A DNA stretch of 52,723 nucleotides from Chitinophagales bacterium (GTDB taxonomy: Bacteria > Bacteroidota > Bacteroidia > Chitinophagales > Chitinophagaceae). The stretch lies in the NCBI GenBank assembly GCA_015655015.1, contig JAATFV010000202.1, positions 1 through 52,723 of the forward strand, given 5' to 3'. Positions 1 to 9,800 of this stretch are shown here, in pieces. The notes under the pieces are model-generated. The model was given only the letters and a program-made list of their open reading frames with translations, was not told where the DNA came from and did not search any database. The number at the start of each line of letters is the position of its first letter. The first letter of the stretch is position 1. The position numbers were made by a program, and so were the translations under genes.

Positions 1-241
1 ACTGTTCTTCCATAGCAATATCCTGCACCGTTCGGAAGCCAACCTTTCCAAAACTTCCCGCTGGTCGCTTATCTCCTGTTACAACCGTCAATCCAATATT
101 CCCTATAACGAAAGTTCGGCCTCCTGTATCACCCCGCTGGAACAGGTGCCGGATGAATGGCTGCTGGAATCAAAGCTGTCTGGGATTGACGGCAGCCAGG
201 ACTTCCTGGAGAAGGATAAAGACGTTACCCTTAAAGATTAA
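1..241 (+). CDS. Phytanoyl-CoA dioxygenase (PhyH) family protein, C-terminal end
   Basis: The frame is open from base 2 to a TAA at 239-241 and gives 79 residues of a protein that starts outside the window. The visible tail contains FFHSNILHRSEANLS followed by R-W-S-L-I-S-C-Y-N. That is the end of the double-stranded beta-helix in PhyH-type Fe(II)/2-oxoglutarate oxygenases: the histidine of HSNILHRS would be the distal metal ligand and the following arginine the 2-oxoglutarate contact. The stop codon overlaps the ATG of the next gene (TAATG), so the two are probably translationally coupled in one operon. The substrate cannot be judged from the tail; in such operons these proteins usually act on small organic or sugar-derived compounds. 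The family call is fairly secure, the function is not. Confidence 0.75.
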   Translation, partial: LFFHSNILHRSEANLSKTSRWSLISCYNRQSNIPYNESSASCITPLEQVPDEWLLESKLSGIDGSQDFLEKDKDVTLKD

Positions 242-2415
242 TGATAATTATGCCTATCACAAGAAGGATATTTTTGAAGAACAGCGTTCTGACAGCAGCC
301 GGTGCGGCCATTTTACCCGACGCGATACAGGCGGCCAAACCCGCTGCGGCCGTTACGACATCCGGAAAAAGCGGGCCTCTTCCGGGCCTTCAGCTATACA
401 CCGTCCGGGACGCGATGAATAAGGACATGACAGGTACGTTGAAGCAGGTGGCCGCTATGGGTTACCATAATGTGGAGCATGCAGGTTATTGGGAACGTAA
501 ATTCTATGGCCGTACGGCCGTGGATTTTAAGAAGATCCTCAACGATCTTGGACTTGTCATGCACAGCGGGCATACCAGCCTGGAAAAACAACATTGGGAC
601 GAGACAAAAAAGGATTTTACCGACAAATGGAAATACATCGTGGAGGATGCCGCCACGGCGGGCCAGCAATACGTCATTACCCCTGCGCTCGATGAAAGCT
701 GGCGTACCGATTACGATACGACGCTTCGTTATATGGAGGTGTTGAATAAATGCGGAGAGCTTTGTAAAAGGTCAGGACTGAAATTCGGTTACCATAATCA
801 TAACTTCGAATTTACGACCCGCTTTAATGGCCGGCGTCTCTATGATGTCATTCTTCAAAATACGGATCCTGCCCTGGTGGCCCATCAAATGGATATGGGC
901 AATATGTATGGTGCGGGTGGCAGGGCGCTGGAAATACTGAAGTTGTATCCGGGCCGGTATGAACTGATGCATGTGAAAGATGAAATAAAAGGCAATGATG
1001 GGATGGACGGGTATGAGAGCACGATTCTTGGCGCCGGCGTGGTCGGCACCAGGAAAGTGGTAGAAGAAGGGCTGCGGACGGGCGGGACCGTTCAATTGAT
1101 CATCGAGCAGGAAGCTTACCAGGGAAAAGATCCTGTTGCCTGCGCGAAAGAGGACTTATCTGTCATGAAAAAGTGGGGGTTCCACCTTGGCATCCTCCTC
1201 CTCCTTTGTGGATTCCTGTCATCCTGTTCGACAGGGAGGGATAAACAAATTTCTTCTGCCGGCGGAAAGTTATATGAATATTCGCATCATTCAATACCTC
1301 GCTGGAGCAGCCCCGAGAATCTGAACGGACAGAAAGGGAAAGGAGCGATGACCAACAACGGCGGGAAAGGCAGCGCCTCCGTTCCTATACCTGCCGGAGC
1401 CTCCTTCGACCTGCTCAATATTCAGGAGCAAGGGATCATCAGCCGGATATGGATCACGATCAGTGACCGTTCACCCGCGATGCTCCGGGCATTAAAGCTG
1501 GAAATGTTCTGGGATAATGAGCCTCAGCCTGCGGTATCTGTCCCTTTGGGAGATTTTTTCAGCGTGGGGCTGGGCCGGATGGCTGCTTTTCACAATCAGT
1601 TCTTTGCCGATCCGGAGGGGAAGTCCTTTAATTGTTATATTCCCATGCCTTTCCGGAAAGGCGCCAGGATCAGGGTAACGAACGAGTCGAATAAGGCGCT
1701 CGGGAATATGTTCTTTGATGTCGATTTCCAATTGACGAAAGAATGGGACGAGAGCAACCTGTATTTTCATGCTTTCTGGCATCGCGACACGGCTACGACA
1801 CTGGGAAAAGATTTCGAAGTGCTGCCGCAGGTATCGGGGAAGGGAAGATTTTTGGGAATGAATGTAGGCGTCAACGCCAATCCATTGTACCAGGATCTGT
1901 GGTGGGGAGAAGGAGAGGTGAAGATGTACCTGGACGGCGACCGGGACTTCCCCACGCTGGCAGGAACCGGTACAGAAGATTATATCGGCACGGCATGGGG
2001 ACAGGGCAGGTTTTTCACCGACTATACCGGCTGCCTGATCGCAGACCCCAAAAATTTTCAATGGGCCTGGTACCGCTATCACATTCCCGATCCGATATTT
2101 TTCGAGTCGGACTGCCGGGTGACCCTGCAGCAGATGGGAGGAGGGCCGGGCGAAAAAGTATACCAGCTCCAGCAACAAAAAGTTCCCATGCAGCCGGCGG
2201 ATGTTTATGATAAGAACGGCGCCCGTCTGGTATATAAAAAAGGCAGCGTGACACAGCTGGACCCGCCTCCGGGACCGGGAGGATGGACGAATTTTTTCCG
2301 GTCGGATGATGTATCCGCCACCGCTTATTATTACCTGGATAGTCCGGTAGGTACTCTGCCGGTCCTGCAAACGCTGAACATCAGGACCTATAACCTGAAG
2401 GATACCGTGCACTAA
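241..2415 (+). CDS. Tat-exported sugar isomerase/epimerase fused in frame to a GH172 (DUF2961) lipoprotein
   Basis: One uninterrupted frame of 724 residues carries two proteins. Residues 1-31 are a twin-arginine signal (TRRIFLKNS then a hydrophobic stretch). Residues 48-312 are an AP-endonuclease-2 TIM barrel of the sugar phosphate isomerase/epimerase type, with HNHNFEF (185-191), HQMDMGN, HVKDE and IIEQE (287-291) supplying the usual metal ligands. Residues 309-329 read as a complete lipoprotein signal, MKKWG, a leucine-rich core and the lipobox LSSC with Cys329. The rest is a GH172 domain with GTGTEDY at 575-581. GH172 enzymes act on difructose anhydride or furanosides such as arabinofuranosides. 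Relatives of the first domain normally stop just at the KKWGF position, so a stop seems to have been lost, or a second protein is made from the in-frame ATG at 1165 (416 residues). Starts at 241 or 250 are both possible; 241 overlaps the previous stop. Confidence 0.85.
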   Translation: MIIMPITRRIFLKNSVLTAAGAAILPDAIQAAKPAAAVTTSGKSGPLPGLQLYTVRDAMNKDMTGTLKQVAAMGYHNVEHAGYWERKFYGRTAVDFKKILNDLGLVMHSGHTSLEKQHWDETKKDFTDKWKYIVEDAATAGQQYVITPALDESWRTDYDTTLRYMEVLNKCGELCKRSGLKFGYHNHNFEFTTRFNGRRLYDVILQNTDPALVAHQMDMGNMYGAGGRALEILKLYPGRYELMHVKDEIKGNDGMDGYESTILGAGVVGTRKVVEEGLRTGGTVQLIIEQEAYQGKDPVACAKEDLSVMKKWGFHLGILLLLCGFLSSCSTGRDKQISSAGGKLYEYSHHSIPRWSSPENLNGQKGKGAMTNNGGKGSASVPIPAGASFDLLNIQEQGIISRIWITISDRSPAMLRALKLEMFWDNEPQPAVSVPLGDFFSVGLGRMAAFHNQFFADPEGKSFNCYIPMPFRKGARIRVTNESNKALGNMFFDVDFQLTKEWDESNLYFHAFWHRDTATTLGKDFEVLPQVSGKGRFLGMNVGVNANPLYQDLWWGEGEVKMYLDGDRDFPTLAGTGTEDYIGTAWGQGRFFTDYTGCLIADPKNFQWAWYRYHIPDPIFFESDCRVTLQQMGGGPGEKVYQLQQQKVPMQPADVYDKNGARLVYKKGSVTQLDPPPGPGGWTNFFRSDDVSATAYYYLDSPVGTLPVLQTLNIRTYNLKDTVH

Positions 2416-2459
2416 AGACTGTCCGATTATGATAGAGCTATTGCTGAATCATAGTCTTT
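2414..2459 (+). other. Intercistronic inverted repeat after the GH172 gene
   Basis: AAAGACT at 2414-2420 (overlapping the stop codon) pairs with AGTCTTT at 2453-2459, and ATGAT/ATCAT inside it can extend the stem. There is no T-run, so this is more likely an mRNA processing or stability hairpin than a terminator. Confidence 0.35.
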
Positions 2460-2473
2460 GAAAATAGATACCT

Positions 2474-4789
2474 ATGCGTATTACCGCTTTTTGTTGGCTA
2501 TTCCTGTTCGTTCTTCCGATCCTGCCGGCAGCTGCTGCTGATAAGCCTGCGGGTGATGGGCCGGAAGGCATTATCACTTACCGCCAGGGAGACCTCGTCT
2601 TTGAATGGGACCCCGTGCGCGATAGTGCGCAGGTGGTGCGCCTGCCCGGCCATTCAGTAATTTGGCAAGGCAGCCTGCTGCCTTCTTTCTGGCTGGAGGT
2701 AAATCATAAAAAGACATTTGTAAAAGCTACGGGCGGACAGCTGCAGGCTGGTTATAAGCCGCAGGCGGAGAACGGAGAGACAAGGCTGGTCTTACAGATA
2801 GGAAAGCTGGGCCGGGGCAACCTCCTCATCCGGCAGGAAGATTGGGGGATTCGGTTTTCCTCGCTGGAGATCGAATGGACAGGGCCCGCTCCTGCGATCA
2901 TCGAGCTGTATTTCGGCGCTTCCGACGAGGCGGTGAAAAGATCTTCCGTTCAGCCTACCTGGGACCGGCCTTTTATGCCGGACTGGTCCTCCTTCGGTTT
3001 TTGTGTCCCGGGAGCAAAAGAAGGCCCGGCCCAAAGTTATTTCCGGTCTTGGGACTTTGGCCTGACGAATATTGCGCTAGGCTCTTTTGGCCCTTCGATG
3101 GGAGTCCCTTACGGTGCCGCGTATCCAAAACCATTGTACTTTGCCGGTATGGGATCTGACGAAGGCTTTATCGCTTTAGGAGCGGGAAGCATTCCCGATG
3201 CGGCCATGTCGCTGCGGGTGTTATCTGCCAGGGGCTGCTTTCAGTACGTGTATAATGAGGATATCTGGGGCGCCCTTCCCGGCAGGAAAAGGACATGGAA
3301 AGATCCGCTGCGGATCAGCCTTGGAGAAACGGCGCTGGCGGCCTTTAAAAACTATTACCGGTCTTTCCCTGCCAGGGCCGCCGCCCCCAAACAAATACCG
3401 GCCGACCCCAAACAAACATCAGCCCTCCTCAAACAAACACCGGCCGCGTTCTTCAATACCTGGGGACTATGGAGGGAGAAAAAATATGTCATTACTCCCA
3501 TCGCTGATTTCGCCAGGCAGCTGGGCGCTTCTCTGCTGGTGCTCGATGATGGATGGGAGTCTTCCCAGGGATCAGGTTTGCCAAACGGCAAACGGTTTCC
3601 TCATCTCAAGGAGGATCTTACCGCCCTTCACGACAGCGGGATGACGCATGGCGTATGGGAGACGCTTGGATGGGTCGATGACACGGCAGCGCTGGGGCTG
3701 ACGACAGCAGACCTGATCATCGGGAAGAACGGCCGGCCCTGCAAAGCCAACTGGAATTTCGATCCCTCGTCCCCGTCTTATTATTGCCTGGATATCAGTT
3801 CGGCGAACGCCAGAGCGTTCTTAAAAAAACGGACGATCCGGGAGATGCAGATATTAAAGCCTGCCTTGCTCAAGCTGGATTTCGGCTACGGGCTGCCTTC
3901 TCCCGCGATGGGTGTGCCCCGCAACCCGCTTTACCGGGGCGAACGCCAATATGCCGAAATGGTCCGGCTCATTGCCGGAGCGGCCAAAGATACAGACCCT
4001 TCGGTAACGATCATGTACTACGGCATCGGCCCGCTCTCTATTGATGGAATTGATATGGTATCGCTGGACGACCAGGGTGATCTCTGGTATGATATCAGCG
4101 GAGGGCATGGGGAATGGAGTATCTGGGCAAGCCTCTTATCTGATAAAAATATAGCGGTCAGCGGCTCTTCCGGTTATAGTTGGGAGCCGGATGACGAAGT
4201 CATTCTGAACACGGCTGTTATCGGCATTCCCGGCGCTTCGCTGCCTATGTACCAGGGTGATGGTCAGCCGATCCGGCAAAAATACCTGAATCGCCGGCTG
4301 GCTATCAATAAATGGTTTCGTAAGACCAATTTGTGGCAGCCTCTCTGGTTGAACAGCCGGACAGGAAATTTCAAGGGTCCGCCCCGGTTGAATTGCTGGG
4401 GCCGGATGGAAAAGAATGGAGAGGACTCCGTGCTGACGGCATTGGCGCTGAGGGAGGACCGTGATGGTAACTTTTTAAAAAATAGTTCGTCGGCGGATAT
4501 AGGGAGATCCGCCCTCCTCCGGCAACTGGACTTTAAGGGACGCTGGGCCCTTATATCCCAGGACGACAAAGATATCTTTTCAACGTCAGGGCTGGCCCTG
4601 ATCCCCTTCGACGCAGGGGAGCTGGTAATCCCTTGTACGGCGAGACCCGCCGCTATTACCCGGCTCAACATGGACGGAGAATCCGCCTATGACCAATGGG
4701 AGTGGAAAGACGGAAGGCTGACGGTCCGGGTGACGGAAGAGGTGCTGGAGAAGACAGCGGGTTTCCTGGTAACTAAGAATAATCAGTAA
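2474..4789 (+). CDS. GH36-like alpha-galactosidase family glycoside hydrolase
   Basis: A secreted protein of 771 residues with a Sec signal peptide (1-22). The N-terminal half is a beta-sandwich of the type that precedes clan GH-D barrels. The barrel shows LVLDDGW, then KLDFGYG with Asp469 as probable nucleophile, and SLDDQGD with Asp532/Asp533 as candidate acid/base. This spacing fits GH36/GH27-like retaining enzymes, which release terminal alpha-galactose or related sugars. The C-terminal part is a small beta domain. Residues 304-324, between sandwich and barrel, are made of three near-repeats of A-x-x-K-Q-x-x encoded by a 21-bp DNA unit (3383-3445), which looks like a recent linker expansion. 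The gene sits 58 bp after the GH172 gene and 51 bp before the lyase gene, so it belongs to the same operon. Exact specificity is open. Confidence 0.8.
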   Translation: MRITAFCWLFLFVLPILPAAAADKPAGDGPEGIITYRQGDLVFEWDPVRDSAQVVRLPGHSVIWQGSLLPSFWLEVNHKKTFVKATGGQLQAGYKPQAENGETRLVLQIGKLGRGNLLIRQEDWGIRFSSLEIEWTGPAPAIIELYFGASDEAVKRSSVQPTWDRPFMPDWSSFGFCVPGAKEGPAQSYFRSWDFGLTNIALGSFGPSMGVPYGAAYPKPLYFAGMGSDEGFIALGAGSIPDAAMSLRVLSARGCFQYVYNEDIWGALPGRKRTWKDPLRISLGETALAAFKNYYRSFPARAAAPKQIPADPKQTSALLKQTPAAFFNTWGLWREKKYVITPIADFARQLGASLLVLDDGWESSQGSGLPNGKRFPHLKEDLTALHDSGMTHGVWETLGWVDDTAALGLTTADLIIGKNGRPCKANWNFDPSSPSYYCLDISSANARAFLKKRTIREMQILKPALLKLDFGYGLPSPAMGVPRNPLYRGERQYAEMVRLIAGAAKDTDPSVTIMYYGIGPLSIDGIDMVSLDDQGDLWYDISGGHGEWSIWASLLSDKNIAVSGSSGYSWEPDDEVILNTAVIGIPGASLPMYQGDGQPIRQKYLNRRLAINKWFRKTNLWQPLWLNSRTGNFKGPPRLNCWGRMEKNGEDSVLTALALREDRDGNFLKNSSSADIGRSALLRQLDFKGRWALISQDDKDIFSTSGLALIPFDAGELVIPCTARPAAITRLNMDGESAYDQWEWKDGRLTVRVTEEVLEKTAGFLVTKNNQ

Positions 4790-4808
4790 GCCGGGGTGTA
4801 AGCCCGGC
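4790..4808 (+). other. Hairpin directly after the GH36-like gene
   Basis: GCCGGG (4790-4795) and CCCGGC (4803-4808) form a perfect 6-bp stem around a 7-base loop starting one base after the stop codon. No T-run follows, so it probably protects or processes the mRNA rather than ending it. Confidence 0.4.
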
Positions 4809-4840
4809 AAATAAGCATATTTTGACTAACAGTACTTCTT

Positions 4841-6808
4841 ATGAGCACTATGCATTTCCGTTATTTATGGCTCTCCTTGATCGTCGTCATTTTTTTACAT
4901 GCTGCCGGCAGGTCGCAGGAAGTTGTAGAACGTAATTTGTTACAACATTTTTCCCGGGAGCAGGTGGCTGCTTCTCTTTTAACCCATGACCAGTGGCTCC
5001 CTTTCCCGCGGACGGCAGCGGAATGGCGGGAGCAGGCGCCCGATTCCGTCCGGCAGCGGATCATCGCATCCGGGGAAAAATACCTGCACAAGCCCTTCGC
5101 TCCGCTCCCCGCCAGTTTATACCTGGAATTCAAACGCAATGGCAACCGAACTAATTATGAAGACGTAAGTTTCGGAAAACGCGCACAGCTGTTCTCGCTC
5201 GTACTGGCGGAATCTATGGAAGGAAAAGGACGTTTTACCGACGATATCCTGAATGGCGTATGGTCCTTCTGCGAAGAAAGCTTCTGGGGTGTGCCGGCCC
5301 ATTATTTTCTGCAAAGATCCGGCCTCGGCCTGCCGGACGTAGAACAACCGACGGTGGACATTTTCGCCAGTGAGACGGCGGAGATACTGGCGCTCACCGA
5401 TTACCTGGTCGGACAGGAACTGGACAGCCTCTCTCCCCTGCTGCGCCGGCGTTTATATTATGAAGTCAACCGACGCATTCTAATCCCTCTTGAAAAAAAT
5501 AGTATTCCCTATAGTTTTCTGGGCCCCAGCCGTCCGGACGCTCCTGTGAACAACTGGGACCCCTGGGTGGTCAGCAACTGGATGATCAGCCTGTTATTGC
5601 TGGAAAAGAACGAGTCCCGCCGTGTCCGGGAATTGCATCATGGAATGGTCCTGCTCGACAATTATATCAATGGGCTGGGAGATGACGGTGCGGTAGATGA
5701 AGGGCCCAGTTATTGGTCCGGAGGCGCGGCGCGGCTGTTCGACGCGCTGAAAATGCTGGAAAATGCGTCTTCCGGTAAGATCGACATTTACCAGGAGCCT
5801 GTCATCCAGCGATTGGGAACTTATATTGAGAATATGCATATAACCGGCAATTATTTCATCAATGTCGCAGATGCCTCTCCAACGATCGGCGCCGACGGAT
5901 TGCTGATCTACCGGGTAGGGGAGGCGATAAAGGATACTGGCCTGCGTAATTTTGGCGCATGGGCCTATCATCATATCGATGACCATAATTTCTATAACAA
6001 GGATTTTTCCAAACCCAGGGTGTTATGGAACCTCCTGGTGCTGAAGGATTGCCAGGCTGCCGATGCGGCTCTTCCCCCACAGCGCGACGTATGGTTCAAA
6101 AATTTGCAGCTGATGGCCGGGGCTTCCACAAAAGGGCTTTTCCTGGCTTCTCACGCAGGGAATAACGGGGAAAGCCATAATCACAACGACGTGGGGGATT
6201 TTATGGTGTACGCAGATGGTCAGCCGGTGATCATAGACGTAGGCTTCGGCACCTATAATGCCAGGACTTTTTCCAAAGATCGTTATGACCTGTGGTATCT
6301 TAATTCCGCCCATCATAATGTGCCGCTGATCAATGGATACCAACAGCCGGCGGGCGCGGCATTCGGAGCGCACGACGTGTTTTATACCGGCAATGACAAA
6401 AAGATAGCGCTGCAGATGGATATAACCCGGGCCTATCCGGCGGAGGCAGGCGTGAAGAAATGGGACCGGACCGTACAGCTGGACAAGATCCGCAATGAAG
6501 TGACCGTGACAGACGATTATGTCCTGGATAAAAGGGAAGGAAAACTGTCGCAAACTTTTATGACCGTATGCCCTACGGACTTTCAAAAAGCCGGTCAGAT
6601 CATCTTTTCCATACCCGGCCATCGCTCCGTCCTCCTCGAATATGATCCTAAGGCATGGACGGTAAGACAGGAGCAGATGAGCACCTCAGAACCGGATGAA
6701 CGGCGTGTCGCCGACAACTGGGGACACCGGCCTATCTGGCGCCTTCTGCTGGAGAATAAGACCACCGGGAAAAAAGGACAATTTCATTATACGATCAGAC
6801 AATTATAA
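4841..6808 (+). CDS. Heparinase II/III-like polysaccharide lyase
   Basis: A 655-residue protein with a Sec signal peptide (about residues 1-25). Residues 30-400 are rich in helices and match the alpha/alpha toroid of heparinase II/III proteins. The C-terminal beta-sandwich begins with the diagnostic stretch around GESHNHNDVGDF (443-454), followed by VIIDVGFGTY. These His and Asn residues belong to the active site and structural metal region of the family. Members cleave uronic-acid-containing polysaccharides by beta-elimination; the target could be a glycosaminoglycan-like, alginate-like or bacterial exopolysaccharide chain. It lies inside the enzyme operon with a 51-bp gap before and about 48 bp after. 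The product is probably periplasmic, since no lipobox is seen. Confidence 0.82.
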   Translation: MSTMHFRYLWLSLIVVIFLHAAGRSQEVVERNLLQHFSREQVAASLLTHDQWLPFPRTAAEWREQAPDSVRQRIIASGEKYLHKPFAPLPASLYLEFKRNGNRTNYEDVSFGKRAQLFSLVLAESMEGKGRFTDDILNGVWSFCEESFWGVPAHYFLQRSGLGLPDVEQPTVDIFASETAEILALTDYLVGQELDSLSPLLRRRLYYEVNRRILIPLEKNSIPYSFLGPSRPDAPVNNWDPWVVSNWMISLLLLEKNESRRVRELHHGMVLLDNYINGLGDDGAVDEGPSYWSGGAARLFDALKMLENASSGKIDIYQEPVIQRLGTYIENMHITGNYFINVADASPTIGADGLLIYRVGEAIKDTGLRNFGAWAYHHIDDHNFYNKDFSKPRVLWNLLVLKDCQAADAALPPQRDVWFKNLQLMAGASTKGLFLASHAGNNGESHNHNDVGDFMVYADGQPVIIDVGFGTYNARTFSKDRYDLWYLNSAHHNVPLINGYQQPAGAAFGAHDVFYTGNDKKIALQMDITRAYPAEAGVKKWDRTVQLDKIRNEVTVTDDYVLDKREGKLSQTFMTVCPTDFQKAGQIIFSIPGHRSVLLEYDPKAWTVRQEQMSTSEPDERRVADNWGHRPIWRLLLENKTTGKKGQFHYTIRQL

Positions 6809-6856
6809 CATTGTATAACATTAAAGGAAAATTTGGCTCCTCCCAGACAACTTCAT

Positions 6857-9800
6857 ATGAACCGGAAAATTTTATCCCCTTGTTTGGCGCTGATCCTGTT
6901 GTTATGTGCCGGCGTTGCATTCACACAGGATAATGGAGGCCGGGATGCCTACCAGGACCTTACTCATTACAGCAGGGTGTTCGGACACGAAAAATACTAT
7001 CGCCTTTATCTCCCGCAGGGATATGCCGGCGCCTCCCGCAGGTATCCGGTGATCTATTTCTTTCACGGGTGGGGCGGAAGACATTTTAAGGACGACAATG
7101 CCAAGCTGGAATATGTAAAAATAAAAAAGCTGGTAGACCATTACCAGGTGATCCTGGTGATGTGGGATGGGAATATCGAACTGTCCGAACCACGGCCTTA
7201 TAATGTCGGCAACCATGAAGATGTGAAGTTCCGGACCCAGATGAAAGATTACTTTCCGGAACTGGTAACCTATATCGATTCTTCCTACCGGACGCTGACA
7301 GACCGCGGGCACAGGGGCATCATCGGGTTCAGCATGGGTGGGTTCATGTCCTTTTTTCTGGCCGGTAAATACCCGGATAAGGTGTCCGCCGCCGTTAGCC
7401 TGGCCGGCAGCCCGGAGTTCTTTGTAGGTTACCCGGACAACCAGGAATTGTATCCCATGCGTTATGCTTTCCCGAACCTTCGCGACGTGGCTGCCCGTAT
7501 GCATAATGGGAACACCGATATTTTGTATTATCTCAACAGGGAAGTCCATGCGGGAGCGCTCTGGGATGAAAAAGTTAATCTTGAATACTGGACCTTTCCC
7601 GGCGGCCACATGATCGACCGGCCGGGAGAGACCATCGTTTTTGAGAAAGCGATGAAGTTCGTTATGGACGCTTTCAAAAAGCAGGGCGGCGCCGGCGACC
7701 CGGCCGCTGGCTCCGGAATCTCCCATTGGCCGGCCGCAACGAACAGCGACCCGCAACCCGCCAACTGGTCACATTATGATCTCTATCCGGACTTCAGCGT
7801 ATGGGGCTATCAGGTGAAAAGCGACAAGCACGAACCGGGCTTCCTCACCTTAGACAACGTGGATAAGAACGGTTGGAGATTTTGTACGCGGCGATGGCTG
7901 CCTGACGGTCCACCCCTGGACGAAATACAGGTTCATATTACTACCGCTCCCTTATACAAACCCAATACGGTCTATGGGCTGGCGACCTGGCATAACCTGA
8001 CAGGGGCTGTGACGATGAGCAGCGTGCTTAGCGATAGCACAGGCCGTATCTCCGTGAAAAGTGATGGGGCAGGAGGGACGACGGGTTTATTTACGGAGAA
8101 CGAAACACCGGAGTTTGTTTTTCTGGACTACTCCACTGACGGGCATACAGCGGCTTCTGGCCATTCTTCGTCTCCTACCTACTCTTCGGCCCTTTCCCGT
8201 TCCGCAGGAGCATTTTCTCCTGCGCAGGTTCCTGCCGGCCAGCGGATGCTTGCCGTAGCCGCCAATGATCAATTATTCATACGTCTTTTCAACCGTGGCG
8301 GGGAAGTAAAAAATACACAGCAGATCCGGGTGCGGCTTTACACGAAAGACCCTTCCGTCCGGATCAGAGATTCGATAGTGACGCTCACCATCCTTCCAGG
8401 TCAAAGGATTGCAGCGCTGCCCCCGCTGGCTTTATCCTGCTCCAAAACTCCGCCTCCTCATGCGGAACCGGCGGAGATACGGTTTCATCTGGCGATAAGT
8501 TGGTCCGGAAAGGCTGTCAGGGCCAGTAGTGAAGATAAGCCCGGGAAGGCGGTTATGGATGACCGCGTGACCGTCGCCTCCGATGAATTCATCGTGCCTG
8601 TATTTTTTAAAGCCGCCCTCTTTGACAGCATACGGGTGGATGACGGAAGGCAGGTCCGGGATACGGTCATCGGGGAAGGTAATGGGGATGGGATAACAGA
8701 TGCGGGTGAACGGATCTTGCTTTACCAGGGTGATCACCGGCTGCGTTTGTATACGGACGATCCCTGGGTGCTGCCCGGAAGGGAACGGCTTGCGGACGAA
8801 ATGATACCGGCCCGCTGGCCGGACGGGTTTACGCTGAGCTCAGTCATACAGATCTCCCCGGATTGCCCGGACGGGCATACGGTCGAATTGCTGGCGCATT
8901 ATGAAACGAAGGCTTTCAACCCGATAGAACGAAAGCTCGCCTGGGGAAGGGTCCGGCTAACCGTCAGGCACAAGCCGGTTACTGCCCGGGTATCGATGGA
9001 CGATTTTTTTGGCGTCAACGCAGGCAACTGCGCGGCAGCTCCCGCCGACCTGAAAAAAACCGCCAGCTGGATAAGAGATTATTCTCAATGGAAATGGCTG
9101 CAGCCGGAAAAAGACAAGTATACCTTCACCGATGCGTTAGGGAAGATGAACTACGATGCCTATTACCGGCAGCTGGATTCTCTTCATATTCACTCTCTCT
9201 TCTGCGTGCAGCAGGCGCCGGCCTGGATCAGCTCCGGTAAGAATGAAAAAGACCCGAACAGTTATGCCCCCAGCGGGAACGAGAATGGCCTGAAGCCGGA
9301 GCATTATAAGGAGGCCGCTTCCTTTTTTTACCAACTTGCCGCGCGTTACGGCAGGCGCCTGGCGCCTGACTCATCGCTGTTGACAAAGGACCGGCTTTCC
9401 GGGTTACGGCTGATGGATGCGATCGAAGTGTATAATGAGCCGGATGGCAACTGGGGCAACCATGTCAGCCTGGAACAATATGCCGCCTTGCTGAATGCTG
9501 CGTATGACGGCAATGGAGGGAAAATGAAAGGAGCGTATGGCATCAAGGCGGCCGATCCGGATATGCTGGTGTCCATCGGCGGACTGGCGGACAACCTGGG
9601 ATCTCTGAAGAAGATCGTCTCCTACGCCGGAAGAGCTCCTTTCGACATCATCAATGCGCATTATTACACTTTCCAGAATATCCGGGAGGGCTACCGTACC
9701 TATGTACCCCCGGAATGGAGCAGTCTCGTGCCCGATATGAAAGAGATGGTGGCCTGGGCCCGGGTGAATGCACCCGGCAGGCCTGTATGGCTGACGGAGA

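Noticed and set aside
1492..2412. Open frame of 306 codons on the minus strand
   Set aside because: Antisense to the GH172 domain, which has clear motifs; the reverse frame shows no family signature.
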